From JBCBTJ01 sp964597685 (GTDB lineage Bacteria > Pseudomonadota > Alphaproteobacteria > Caulobacterales > Hyphomonadaceae): a stretch of DNA of 7,747 nt. The stretch is from assembly GCA_964597685.1 (NCBI GenBank), contig CAZQZC010000132.1, forward strand, positions 1 to 7,747. The letters are read 5' to 3'. The translations under genes were made by a program, and so were the position numbers. Numbering within the stretch: position 1 is the stretch's first letter; each line of letters opens with the position of its first letter. Of the stretch, positions 1 through 6,168 are shown one piece after another. The notes under the pieces were generated by a model, which searched no databases, had not been told where the DNA came from, and was given only the letters and a program-made list of their open reading frames with translations.

Positions 1-1190
1 CGCCCCGGCGCATTCAACGTCCCCGCGCGTGCACCCGCTGCAGCGCCCGTCCCGAAATAGATGTCGCCGCGCACAGGACCCTTAATCGCCCCGCCTGTAT
101 CTTGTGCGATGAGAAGTCCGGACCAATCGCCGCCGAGGCCTGGCGCACTGGTCTGCGCAAAGACAGGGACGCCGAGCGCGATGTGCACAGGATCCACCGC
201 GACGGATCCTAGCGGAGTCAATTCGACACCTAGCGCGCCCTCTGGCCCCATAAGGGGGTCCCCGATTTCTCGGCTTTGGAAAAACACGAACCGAGGATTC
301 ACATTGAGCGCCTGTCGAAGCCGGGCCGGCGGCGCGGTGGCCATCCATGCGCTGATGCCTTCGATCGACGCTCCGCCGCGACCGATCTCACCCTGGGAAA
401 TGAGCCAGTTCGCAACGGAGCGAAAAGGATGACCGTTATGCGCGGCGTAGGCGGCCCGCTCCATGCGACCGTCGGGATATTGCAGCCGCGCAGAACCTTG
501 GATCTGGAGAAAGAAGAGGTCCGCGGGACGGGCGTACGCCAGTGCGTAACCCGGGCTCGCTGTGATTTCTGCGCGTGTGGGATAGGGCCGCAAGGATCCG
601 TTCTGCTGTCTTTGCGCTGGAACCATGTCGCCAGGCGTTCCGCCAAACAGAGAGGCGTCGACTTGTACGAGATCCGGGGGCAGGGATGGCACGGGCTCGG
701 TAAACGGCGGCGTCGGCGTGGCCCGAACTTCAATCTCAGGCTCGAAATACCCCGTGAACCGGGGAGCGCCGGCCCCCGGGTCGATCTCCACTGGGACAAA
801 CAGCGCTTCCACAATGCGACGCCCGCTGGCGGCGTCCCTAACGACGTCCAAGGTGGCGCACGCGGGCATCCAATCGGAAACCCGGCCGGAATACGGGACG
901 CGCTCAGAGATCGGGTCGGCGGGGTCGCGCAGCGCCCAAAGCGCGCAGGACAGTGCGAACGCTTGCAGGGCTGGTCGTGGATCTGAGCCCGCCCTTCCGG
1001 GGAGCGCCGCGTATTGCATTGGCACTGGCGCCGGTTGGGGGAAGATGAGTTGGGCGGGCTTATCTAAGTCGCCGCTCGGCGCGGGCGGCGGCGAGAGTGA
1101 AGCGCCGGCGCACGCCGACAGCGCGAGCGCCGCGACGAGCGCCCAAACCAATCGATCCAATTGGGCCCTAACCCGCTGGTTCGACATCAT
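1..1190 (-). CDS. mltA: MltA-family membrane-bound lytic murein transglycosylase, lipoprotein type (3' end cut by window edge)
   Basis: MltA cleaves the MurNAc-GlcNAc bond of peptidoglycan to form 1,6-anhydro products and works at the inner face of the outer membrane. Reading leftward from the ATG at 1190 gives 396 open codons before the edge. A hydrophobic signal segment ends in a lipobox (L24-S-A-C27), with Ala after the Cys, which suggests outer-membrane sorting. A family-typical F-T-G-Y-F-E-P block lies at 145-151 and L-Q-I-Q-G-S around 228-233. The C-terminal 3D-type barrel signature D364-T-G-G-A-I-K-G ... G-D376-I-Y-F-G is present; by recall, D376 matches the catalytic Asp of E. coli MltA. 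Only the last residues are missing. Two in-frame ATGs (1190 and 1187) are equally plausible starts, and the start overlaps the end of the Tim44-like gene by 23 bp, suggesting co-transcription. The family call is firm; the exact start is less so. Confidence 0.93.
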   Translation of the reverse strand, partial: MMSNQRVRAQLDRLVWALVAALALSACAGASLSPPPAPSGDLDKPAQLIFPQPAPVPMQYAALPGRAGSDPRPALQAFALSCALWALRDPADPISERVPYSGRVSDWMPACATLDVVRDAASGRRIVEALFVPVEIDPGAGAPRFTGYFEPEIEVRATPTPPFTEPVPSLPPDLVQVDASLFGGTPGDMVPAQRQQNGSLRPYPTRAEITASPGYALAYARPADLFFLQIQGSARLQYPDGRMERAAYAAHNGHPFRSVANWLISQGEIGRGGASIEGISAWMATAPPARLRQALNVNPRFVFFQSREIGDPLMGPEGALGVELTPLGSVAVDPVHIALGVPVFAQTSAPGLGGDWSGLLIAQDTGGAIKGPVRGDIYFGTGAAAGARAGTLNAPG

Positions 1191-1761
1191 CGAGCAGCCA
1201 ATTCGGATCTTTGCTGGCGACCAATCGCTTGTAGACCCAAATTTCCTTAGCGGCGCGCGTTCGTTCCCCGTCGCCCAGTTCCGCCTCGTATCGAACAGCG
1301 ACGCGGGCAACGCCATTTTCCAAAGATGCGTCTTCGATCTCGGCCTTTTTGATCCTCAGCAGATCAAACGCCGCCTCATTGTTCGCCTCTCTCTCGGAGA
1401 TTGCGGCGTCCCAGGCCTCATAAACGTCGTCGTCGAGCAACGGCCGGAGCGCTTCCCGGTCTCCTCGGGCGAACGCGGCGACAATCATCTCGTAAGCGGC
1501 TTTGGCGCCCCGGAGAAAATCGCGCGTATTAAACGACTCGTCGGCGCGATGGATCTCCTCCAGACTTGCGGCGGCAGGACCCGTGAAGATCGGCGTCTCC
1601 TGTCTAGGTTCAGGGGCCGGCGCCATGGTGCTATCTGGGCCTGCGGGGGCGGGCCGCTCCCGAGGCCGGCCTTCCGGTGGTCCGTCGTCCCGCCCTAGGG
1701 CGGCGTACAGGCGACTTAAGACGAACAGTGCGATCGCGGCGAGAATTAGGACTTCAGCCAA
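1168..1761 (-). CDS. Tim44-like (TimA-type) membrane-anchored protein, TTG start
   Basis: A 197-residue protein with one N-terminal membrane segment (about residues 3-21), a Pro/Arg-rich low-complexity linker (about 24-60) and a C-terminal Tim44-like domain (about 76-197). The domain begins F-N-T-R-D-F-L-R-G-A-K-A-A-Y and continues with A-R-G-D-R-E-A-L-R-P-L-L-D-D-D-V-Y. Bacterial Tim44-domain proteins resemble the matrix motor component of mitochondrial protein import; in Caulobacter a homologue called TimA is inner-membrane associated and its job is unclear. The start is a TTG at 1761, preceded by GGAAG with a 9-base gap; no better ATG keeps the membrane helix. It lies next to secB, divergently, and its 3' end overlaps mltA. 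Role in export or envelope biogenesis is inference from domain and context. Confidence 0.85.
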   Translation of the reverse strand: MAEVLILAAIALFVLSRLYAALGRDDGPPEGRPRERPAPAGPDSTMAPAPEPRQETPIFTGPAAASLEEIHRADESFNTRDFLRGAKAAYEMIVAAFARGDREALRPLLDDDVYEAWDAAISEREANNEAAFDLLRIKKAEIEDASLENGVARVAVRYEAELGDGERTRAAKEIWVYKRLVASKDPNWLLDDVEPAG

Positions 1762-1888
1762 GGGTTCGTTCTTCCAACAAAGTTTGTCCGATACACGTCA
1801 TATAGGGGCCTATTCGGAGACGCCAGGCGGCATTGCCGAGCTTCGCGGCTGCTTGTAAGGACAATGTTACTCAAACATCGGAAATGCT
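1762..1888. promoter_or_regulatory. Divergent control region between Tim44-like gene and secB
   Basis: These 127 bp separate the two divergent starts, so promoters for both units should lie here. I see a short inverted repeat, ATAGG-GG-CCTAT (1802-1813), and a weak secB ribosome site (GGAA at 1880-1883, 5 bases before the ATG). No convincing -35/-10 pair stands out on either strand. An fxsA gene, often found between secB and the Tim44-like gene in alphaproteobacteria, is not present in this gap. Confidence 0.4.
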
Positions 1889-2362
1889 ATGCCTGAAGAG
1901 ACTGAGCCGGCAAACACTGCGGCCGAAACGAACCGGATCGGCCTTCGGGTCTTAGGTCAATACATTCGAGATCTCTCGTTTGAAAATCCGGCGTCCGGGC
2001 CCATGCGCGGACAGCCAAATATCAATCTGTCGATAGATGTTTCGGCGACGCCGCACGAATCCAACCCAAGCACGACCTTCGAGGTCGGGATCAAGCTGAA
2101 CGCCCAGGCGACGTCGGAAGACACGCCGCTTTTTATCTGTGAGCTGGATTACGCGGGATTGTTCGAGGTTCAAGGCGGCGCAGGTCAAGATATCGAACCG
2201 ATCCTACTTATCGAGTGTCCCCGGCTGATGTTTCCGTTCGCTCGCCGGATCATTGCGGACATTACACGCGAAGGCGGTTTTCCGCCCCTGCTCGTCGACC
2301 CGGTTGATTTTGCAGCGCTCTATCAAGCCCGAGGCCGCGGCGAACCGTCGCAACCCGATTAA
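1889..2362 (+). CDS. secB: Protein-export chaperone SecB
   Basis: SecB is a cytosolic tetrameric chaperone that holds preproteins unfolded and delivers them to SecA for export through SecYEG. The 157-residue product is close to the 155 residues of E. coli SecB. Recognisable blocks are R-V-L-G-Q-Y-I-R-D-L-S-F-E-N-P near 20-34, N-I-N-L-S-I-D-V near 44-51, F-E-V-G-I-K-L-N-A near 64-72, and the C-terminal P-R-L-M-F-P-F-A-R-R-I-I-A-D-I-T-R-E-G-G-F-P-P-L-L-V-D-P stretch with its A-L-Y-Q. The start at 1889 is chosen over an out-of-frame ATG at 1884. It is the only gene of the left arm that reads toward the proposed origin. Its TAA overlaps the stop of dnaQ on the opposite strand, leaving no room for a dedicated terminator between them. 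Confidence 0.96.
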   Translation: MPEETEPANTAAETNRIGLRVLGQYIRDLSFENPASGPMRGQPNINLSIDVSATPHESNPSTTFEVGIKLNAQATSEDTPLFICELDYAGLFEVQGGAGQDIEPILLIECPRLMFPFARRIIADITREGGFPPLLVDPVDFAALYQARGRGEPSQPD

Positions 2363-3051
2363 TTTGCGATCCGTCGCCAGACGGAATTTTCGCCGAGCCC
2401 TGCTACAAAGCTGTCATGCGCGCGACGTTCGCTCTCGTTGAGCAACGGCGACAATAAAGTGTGGCGCGATTTCGCGGCAGCAGCTGCTTGACCCTCCGCC
2501 GCGACCGATTGGGGTACAAAGTCAAATCGACGCTCTCGGCCGCCCCGAAGCTCCACGTAAACCTTCGCGAGTAATTGCGCGTCCAGAAGGGCCCCGTGGA
2601 AAGAGCGGCTTTCGAGCGAGACGTCGTAGCGTCGGCACAGCGCGTCCAACGATGCGGGGGCGCCGGGATGCTTCTGTCTTGCGAGAGCGGCGGAATCGAC
2701 CCAGCGGTCTTCCGGAAGTCCTGGACGTCCGCACCTCTCAAGCTCTCGGTTCAGGAAGCCACGGTCAAAGGCTGCATTGTGGGCGACAATCGTCGAGTCG
2801 CCAAAGAACGCCATCAAAGCGTCCACGACGTCAGGCGACGCGAAGGGCGGGGCGTCAACTAAATCCGCATCCGTAATGCCCGTGATTCGAATCGTGTCCT
2901 GAGACACAGCCCGGCCCGGGTTGATCAGCATTCGAAACGATTCGCCAGTCGCGATGTGATTGATCATTTCGACAGCGCCGACTTCGATTATCCGGTCGTC
3001 GCCAGCCCAGTCGAGTCCGGTGGTTTCAGTGTCGAAGGCTATTTCACGCAT
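2359..3051 (-). CDS. dnaQ: DNA polymerase III epsilon subunit (3'-5' proofreading exonuclease)
   Basis: Epsilon removes misincorporated nucleotides for the replicative polymerase. The 230-residue protein is a DEDDh exonuclease: ExoI is F-D7-T-E9-T-T-G, ExoII is H91-N-A-A-F-D96-R-G-F-L-N, and ExoIII is H152-G-A-L-L-D157-A-Q. All five catalytic residues (D7, E9, D96, H152, D157) are present. The region after about residue 170, with an Ala-rich linker at 188-193, is where epsilon normally contacts the alpha subunit; this part is poorly conserved and I infer its role. E. coli epsilon is 243 residues, so the length fits. The ATG overlaps the coaE stop by 8 bp and a GGGGGC stretch lies upstream, so translation is probably coupled. 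It is the last gene of the five-gene chain and meets secB tail to tail. Confidence 0.95.
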   Translation of the reverse strand: MREIAFDTETTGLDWAGDDRIIEVGAVEMINHIATGESFRMLINPGRAVSQDTIRITGITDADLVDAPPFASPDVVDALMAFFGDSTIVAHNAAFDRGFLNRELERCGRPGLPEDRWVDSAALARQKHPGAPASLDALCRRYDVSLESRSFHGALLDAQLLAKVYVELRGGRERRFDFVPQSVAAEGQAAAAAKSRHTLLSPLLNESERRAHDSFVAGLGENSVWRRIAN

Positions 3052-3670
3052 CGATGTTGGCGCCCCCGTCCTGCGAATCAGAAAGACGTTTCATGAGCGC
3101 CATGATGGCGCGGACATGGTCTCTGGCAAAGTCGAACCCGAAGGCGGTTGAGATCACAAAATCGGCCCTGGCGCGCTTTTCGGCGTCGGGCGTTTGTTTC
3201 GCCAAAATTGCTTCGAGTGCATCCTCGGTCATACTTGGGCGGGACAGGACCCGAGCCCGTTGCACTTTCAGAGGGGCTGTCACCACGCAAACATAGTCGC
3301 ATCTGGCGTCGCCGCCGGTTTCATAAAGAAGCGGGATGTCCAGCACCGCGCAAACCGCGCCAGAGGTTTCCGCTGCTCTGCGAAACTCGATTTGAGCTCC
3401 AGCGACCAGCGGGTGCACGATGCGCTCCAGCCGAGCCATGGCGTCTGCGTCGTCCAGTACGCGGTTACGCAGCGCGTTTCGATCCACTGCGCTGTCCACG
3501 ATTACGCCGGGAAAGGCGTCGCCAATAGGGCCTACGGCTCCGCCACCAGGCGCATAGAGCGCATGTACGGCGGCGTCTGCGTCATAAACGGGGGCGCCCT
3601 CCGCTCGGAACATGTCAGCGGTTGCTGACTTGCCCATGCCGATTGAGCCCGTGAGTCCGAGAACGATCAT
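3044..3670 (-). CDS. coaE: Dephospho-CoA kinase
   Basis: CoaE phosphorylates the 3'-OH of the dephospho-CoA ribose with ATP, the last step of coenzyme A synthesis, in the cytosol. The 208-residue product opens with M-I-V-L-G-L-T and a P-loop, G8-S-I-G-M-G-K-S15. It continues with the Y-D-A-D block at 29-32, H-P-L-V at 86-89, D111-I-P-L-L-Y-E117 (usual form DIPLLFE), and A-K-Q-T-P-D-A-E-K-R-A-R-A-D-F-V-I at 157-173, a family-typical lid and adenine region. I chose the ATG at 3670, which forms an ATGA overlap with the aroE stop and puts the P-loop at the usual distance from the N-terminus. A start at 3697 would add nine unconserved residues. It is followed by dnaQ with an 8-bp overlap. Confidence 0.95.
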   Translation of the reverse strand: MIVLGLTGSIGMGKSATADMFRAEGAPVYDADAAVHALYAPGGGAVGPIGDAFPGVIVDSAVDRNALRNRVLDDADAMARLERIVHPLVAGAQIEFRRAAETSGAVCAVLDIPLLYETGGDARCDYVCVVTAPLKVQRARVLSRPSMTEDALEAILAKQTPDAEKRARADFVISTAFGFDFARDHVRAIMALMKRLSDSQDGGANIDA

Positions 3671-4506
3671 AAGCGCCCTTTCAACGCGTCTCGGCAACGG
3701 CCAAGGGCGCCGTCCGTGTCGGGCGAGAGCCCGAACCAGATTTCAAACGCCAGGGCTGCTTGCGAGACAAGCATGCCAAGACCATCGACCGCCAACCAAT
3801 TCATGGATCGCGCGTTCGCTAGCGCGTCCTCCGCCGCCGATCCATAAGAGAGGTCGTAGAACAATCGACCGAATCCTTCAGGCAAACTCAGACGCCCGCC
3901 AGTATGACCCGCGCTGGCGGCGTTCACGACAAGATCGGCCCTGTCGATCGCCTCGTTAAGTCCGTCCAAGGCCACCGCATCGTCGTTTGATCTGTCGAAA
4001 CCAAGCTCTCTGAGGAGACGATCCGCACGCTCGGGCGTTCGATTGACCACCGTGACCGAGGCGCTGGCCGACAGAAGGGCGAACGCAGCCGCCCTGGCCG
4101 CGCCGCCCGCACCGATGAGAGCAACCCGGCGGCCAGACAGATTATCTACTCCAACCCGGCGAAGATCTGCTTCGAAACCTGGGGCGTCTGTATTATCCGC
4201 CGACCATCCATCTACACTTCGGATAAGCGTATTCGCGGCGCCGATCCGCTGGGCGCGATGAGTCGTTTCGGACGCTGCGTCGAGCGCCGCGAGTTTGTGA
4301 GGGAGGGTCACATTGACGCCGACAAAGCCCTCGTTGCGCAAAGCCTGCAGACCTTCTGCAAAACTGCCGTCCGGGATCCGGACAGCTTCATATCGTTCGC
4401 AAAGTCCTGCGTGTTCAATCCAATAATTATGGATAAGCGGAGACAAAGAATGTTCAATCGGATCGCCAATGACCGCGAACCGTGTTTGGATGGGACTGGA
4501 CGTCAT
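3667..4506 (-). CDS. aroE: Shikimate dehydrogenase (NADP+)
   Basis: AroE reduces 3-dehydroshikimate to shikimate with NADPH in aromatic amino-acid synthesis. The 279-residue protein has the N-terminal substrate domain: V-I-G-D-P-I-E-H-S20-L-S22-P-L-I-H-N (shikimate-binding serines), N-V-T-L-P-H-K71 (catalytic Lys), A-A-N92-T, and N-T-D107 (catalytic Asp). The Rossmann domain follows with the glycine-rich G-A-G-G-A-A-R-A loop at 132-139 and N-R-T at 155-157, the usual NADP-phosphate-binding motif. D-G-L-G-M-L-V-S-Q249-A-A closes the substrate site. All expected residues are present and the length is typical. The start at 4506 forms an ATGA overlap with the maf stop, and the stop forms an ATGA overlap with coaE, so it sits mid-operon. 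Confidence 0.96.
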   Translation of the reverse strand: MTSSPIQTRFAVIGDPIEHSLSPLIHNYWIEHAGLCERYEAVRIPDGSFAEGLQALRNEGFVGVNVTLPHKLAALDAASETTHRAQRIGAANTLIRSVDGWSADNTDAPGFEADLRRVGVDNLSGRRVALIGAGGAARAAAFALLSASASVTVVNRTPERADRLLRELGFDRSNDDAVALDGLNEAIDRADLVVNAASAGHTGGRLSLPEGFGRLFYDLSYGSAAEDALANARSMNWLAVDGLGMLVSQAALAFEIWFGLSPDTDGALGRCRDALKGRL

Positions 4507-5102
4507 GAGTGCAGCGCGCCACGCAGCCGAAAATAGTCCAATAGCGGCAGCAAAGGCAGGCCCAGTATAGAGAAGTAATCGCCGTCGATCGCAGCGAACA
4601 ATTGGACGCCCGGGCCTTCCAATCGATAAGCCCCGACCGTCGAGAGCAACGCGTCGCCCTCAGCCTCCAGGTACCAATCGATAAATTCGGGAGACAGCTC
4701 CCGCATGCTGAGCGTTGGACGTGCGAGGTGGCGCCAAACAACCGTGCCAGATTCGGCGACAACAATAGCCGTCTCCAGCGTGTGCGTTTCACCGGAAAGC
4801 GCGTTTAGGTGAGCGCGCGCCATCGACAAGTCCGGCGGTTTGTCAAAAACACGGTCGCCAAGGGCCAGCATCTGATCTCCGGCGACCACTAGGCCGTCCG
4901 ACTGGCTGGAGACCTTGATCGCCTTAAGCTCAGCCAGGCCCATGGCCTGGTCCTGCGGGCTTCTTCCTTCCCGTCGGAACGCTGCCTTCGCAGCCTCCTC
5001 GTCCAAACCAGGACGAACCAGGCGCGCCCGAACCCCTGCATTGGTAAGTAGACGCCTGCGGCTTTCGCTTCCCGAGGCGAGCGTGATCTCTAACCCGTTC
5101 AT
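4503..5102 (-). CDS. maf: Maf-family nucleotide pyrophosphatase, YceF-like
   Basis: Maf proteins hydrolyse non-canonical or methylated nucleoside triphosphates to monophosphate and pyrophosphate. The 199-residue product begins with a Maf signature, L-A-S-G-S-E-S-R-R-R-L-L (8-19; the common form is A-S-x-S-P-R-R). The central motif is V-A-G-D76-Q77-M rather than the A-D-T-V of dTTP/UTP-specific Maf, which is closer to E. coli YceF (SDQV), an m7GTP pyrophosphatase. Also present are K-P at 88-89, L-S-G-E-T-H at 102-107, G-A-Y-R-L-E-G-P-G at 157-165 and I-D-G-D-Y-F-S-I-L-G-L-P at 172-183. The m7GTP preference is inferred from that motif only. The ATG at 5102 overlaps the upstream stop as ATGA. 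Maf lies here in many alphaproteobacterial origin neighbourhoods. Confidence 0.92.
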   Translation of the reverse strand: MNGLEITLASGSESRRRLLTNAGVRARLVRPGLDEEAAKAAFRREGRSPQDQAMGLAELKAIKVSSQSDGLVVAGDQMLALGDRVFDKPPDLSMARAHLNALSGETHTLETAIVVAESGTVVWRHLARPTLSMRELSPEFIDWYLEAEGDALLSTVGAYRLEGPGVQLFAAIDGDYFSILGLPLLPLLDYFRLRGALHS

Positions 5103-5926
5103 CGGGCGCGCTCGGACAATTTATTGATGATCGCCGCCGCAGTTTCCTCGACAGAACGTCGCGAGACATCGATGACCGCCCACTTCTTTCGTTGAAATAG
5201 GCGATTAGCCTCTGTGACTTCAGCGCGAACGGCGTCTTCATCGGCGTAATCTGTCGCGTCGGATTCGTTCAGCGCGATCAACCGCTGGCGACGGATCTGG
5301 ACCAGGCGCTCAGGACTGATCTTCAACCCGATGACCATAGGCCCCGAGTCGCCGTCGATGTCCTCGAGAACCGGAGGAACCGGAACGCCAGGAACCAATG
5401 GTATGTTGGCGGCCCGCACACCCCGGTTGGCGAGATAGACGCAGGTCGGCGTCTTGGAGGTGCGACTGACGCCCAGAAGCACGACGTCAGCATTGCGAAG
5501 CCCGTCGACGTTCTGACCATCATCGTGCGACAGGGCGAAATTAATCGCCTCCATCCGCTCGAAGTACTCCGTATCCAATGCGTGCTGGCCGGCGATCCGA
5601 CCCGTTTGCGAGACGCCGAGGTGCCGGCTCAGCATGTGGACCGAAGGATCCAGAACAGGAAGGATGGGCACCCCGTTTTCCTTGCAGAAGCTTTCCAAGC
5701 GCCAGCGCAAGTCCGGATCCGAAATGGTAAACCAGACGACACCCGGCGCTGCGGCGATCTCCCGAAGCACCCGATCAAGCTGGCGCTCTGCGCGGACCAG
5801 ATAATAATTGTGCTCGAGAGGTTGGACGTTGTCGAATTGCGCGCATGCCGCCCGCATGACTGCGTTCAGCGTTTCACCCGTCGAGTCCGAGACCAGGTGG
5901 ACATTGAAGTAAATGCAAGGACGCAT
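5099..5926 (-). CDS. ppsR: DUF299 kinase/pyrophosphorylase (PEP synthase or PPDK regulatory protein)
   Basis: This family is bifunctional: ADP-dependent phosphorylation of a Thr inactivates PEP synthase or pyruvate phosphate dikinase, and Pi-dependent pyrophosphorolysis reactivates it. With the start at 5926 the product is 275 residues (E. coli PpsR is 277). It begins M-R-P-C-I-Y-F-N-V-H-L-V-S-D-S-T-G-E-T-L, the family N-terminus. The P-loop-like motif G152-V-S-R-T-S-K-T-P160 continues into T-C-V-Y-L-A-N-R-G. Y-F-E-R-M-E-A-I-N-F (121-130) followed by H-D-D-G, and V-I-D-V-S-R-R-S-V-E-E-T-A near 251-263, are also conserved. AAAGG lies 5 bases before the chosen ATG. Opening further to 6034 would add 36 unconserved residues read through origin sequence. 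Target enzyme is unknown here; no ppsA or ppdK is in the window. This gene (RP001 in Rickettsia) is the established left neighbour of the Caulobacter origin. Confidence 0.93.
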   Translation of the reverse strand: MRPCIYFNVHLVSDSTGETLNAVMRAACAQFDNVQPLEHNYYLVRAERQLDRVLREIAAAPGVVWFTISDPDLRWRLESFCKENGVPILPVLDPSVHMLSRHLGVSQTGRIAGQHALDTEYFERMEAINFALSHDDGQNVDGLRNADVVLLGVSRTSKTPTCVYLANRGVRAANIPLVPGVPVPPVLEDIDGDSGPMVIGLKISPERLVQIRRQRLIALNESDATDYADEDAVRAEVTEANRLFQRKKWAVIDVSRRSVEETAAAIINKLSERAR

Positions 5927-5980
5927 GGCCGCCTTTGTGTTTCCGCGTGCATGCCCGGACGGGCTGAATTCGACAAGCCC

Positions 5981-5989
5981 TGTGGATGG
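5981..5989 (-). promoter_or_regulatory. DnaA-box-like site 1
   Basis: Read on the minus strand the 9-mer is CCATCCACA, 7 of 9 matches to TTATCCACA with the ATCCACA core intact. It is the first of a same-orientation pair with the site at 5991, 10 bp apart. Confidence 0.55.
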
Positions 5990-5990
5990 G

Positions 5991-5999
5991 TGTGAAAAT
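5991..5999 (-). promoter_or_regulatory. DnaA-box-like site 2
   Basis: The minus strand reads ATTTTCACA, which fits the relaxed consensus TTWTNCACA at all but the first base. It is exactly one helical turn (10 bp) from site 1 and in the same orientation. Confidence 0.45.
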
Positions 6000-6022
6000 C
6001 TCCGCGAGCCTAAAATTCGCCA

Positions 6023-6051
6023 GTTGATTCTCACAAGGCGACAGAATCGAC
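6023..6051. repeat. Inverted repeat with GANTC in both arms
   Basis: Arms GTTGATTCT (6023-6031) and AGAATCGAC (6043-6051) are reverse complements at 8 of 9 positions around an 11-bp spacer. Each arm contains a GANTC site (6026-6030 and 6044-6048), and a third, GACTC, abuts the right arm at 6049-6053. The arm centres are 20 bp apart, about two helical turns. It could be an operator or part of the origin; part of the symmetry comes from GANTC being palindromic. Confidence 0.4.
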
Positions 6052-6117
6052 TCCGAGCGTTCCGCTCTTGTGCTCAGCTGTGAGATACGTTCCACGCGCG
6101 TCTGAATTCTCCAGCGT

Positions 6118-6130
6118 CATCAAATTGTTA
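6118..6130 (+). promoter_or_regulatory. Putative IHF binding site
   Basis: CATCAAATTGTTA matches the IHF consensus WATCAANNNNTTR at every defined position except the first (C for W). Its right end shares bases 6128-6130 with the left half of the CtrA box. IHF bends DNA and assists origin opening in E. coli and Caulobacter. Confidence 0.6.
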
Positions 6131-6142
6131 AGATAGGCTTAA
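6128..6142 (+). promoter_or_regulatory. CtrA box TTAA-N7-TTAA
   Basis: TTAA (6128-6131), seven bases GATAGGC, TTAA (6139-6142): a perfect match to the full CtrA recognition site. The right half extends to TTAACC, like the preferred Caulobacter half-site TTAACCAT. CtrA~P represses initiation by binding Cori and also controls cell-cycle promoters. It is the only perfect TTAA-N7-TTAA I found in the intergenic region, whereas Cori has five CtrA sites. Confidence 0.72.
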
Positions 6143-6157
6143 CCCAGGCCCTCAGAC

Positions 6158-6166
6158 TGTGGATTC
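6158..6166 (-). promoter_or_regulatory. DnaA-box-like site 3 containing a GANTC
   Basis: The minus strand reads GAATCCACA, 7 of 9 to TTATCCACA with an intact ATCCACA core. The first five bases of the box are GAATC, so the box contains a complete GANTC methylation site. It is paired with the site at 6169, 11 bp away, in the same orientation. Confidence 0.55.
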
Positions 6167-6168
6167 GG

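Larger units (their letters stand above)
6026..6166. promoter_or_regulatory. Cluster of four GANTC (CcrM-type methylation) sites
   Basis: GATTC at 6026-6030, GAATC at 6044-6048, GACTC at 6049-6053 and GATTC at 6162-6166. CcrM methylates the adenine of GANTC in Caulobacter and relatives, and methylation state reports replication passage. The 351-bp intergenic region has four sites, whereas by my eye count the rest of the window averages about one per 330 bp. Another site lies just inside hemE at 6287-6291. Confidence 0.55.

Noticed and set aside
188..209. Two GGATCC hexamers 14 bp apart in mltA
   Set aside because: They are ordinary codons in a conserved coding frame, with no wider repeat structure.
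625..1698. Long plus-strand open frame opposite mltA and the Tim44-like gene
   Set aside because: It spans two clear minus-strand genes, its translation shows no recognisable domain, and long antisense frames are common in GC-rich DNA.
1833..1856. secB promoter or hairpin (TTGCCG with TAAGGA; GCCG/CGGC stem)
   Set aside because: The -10 matches poorly and the stem is only 4 bp, so neither is distinguishable from background.
3671..3697. coaE start at 3697
   Set aside because: It adds nine unconserved residues before the P-loop strand and overlaps aroE by 31 bp, whereas 3670 gives the ATGA overlap seen at neighbouring junctions.
5927..6034. N-terminal extension of the DUF299 gene to an ATG at 6034
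   Set aside because: The 36 extra residues are unlike the family, which starts just before V-H-L-V-S-D-S-T-G-E-T-L. AAAGG lies 5 bases before the ATG at 5926, and the extension would be read through the first DnaA-box pair.
6027..6035. Further DnaA-like 9-mers such as ATTCTCACA and the minus-strand TATCTCACA near 6079-6087
   Set aside because: They match TTATCCACA at only 5 of 9 positions, close to what chance gives in a region of this size.
6011..6036. Minus-strand promoter for the DUF299 gene (TTGTGA at 6036-6031 with a T-rich -10)
   Set aside because: The -10 candidate TTTTAG matches the consensus at only about 3 of 6 positions and the spacing is not optimal, so I did not list it as a feature.
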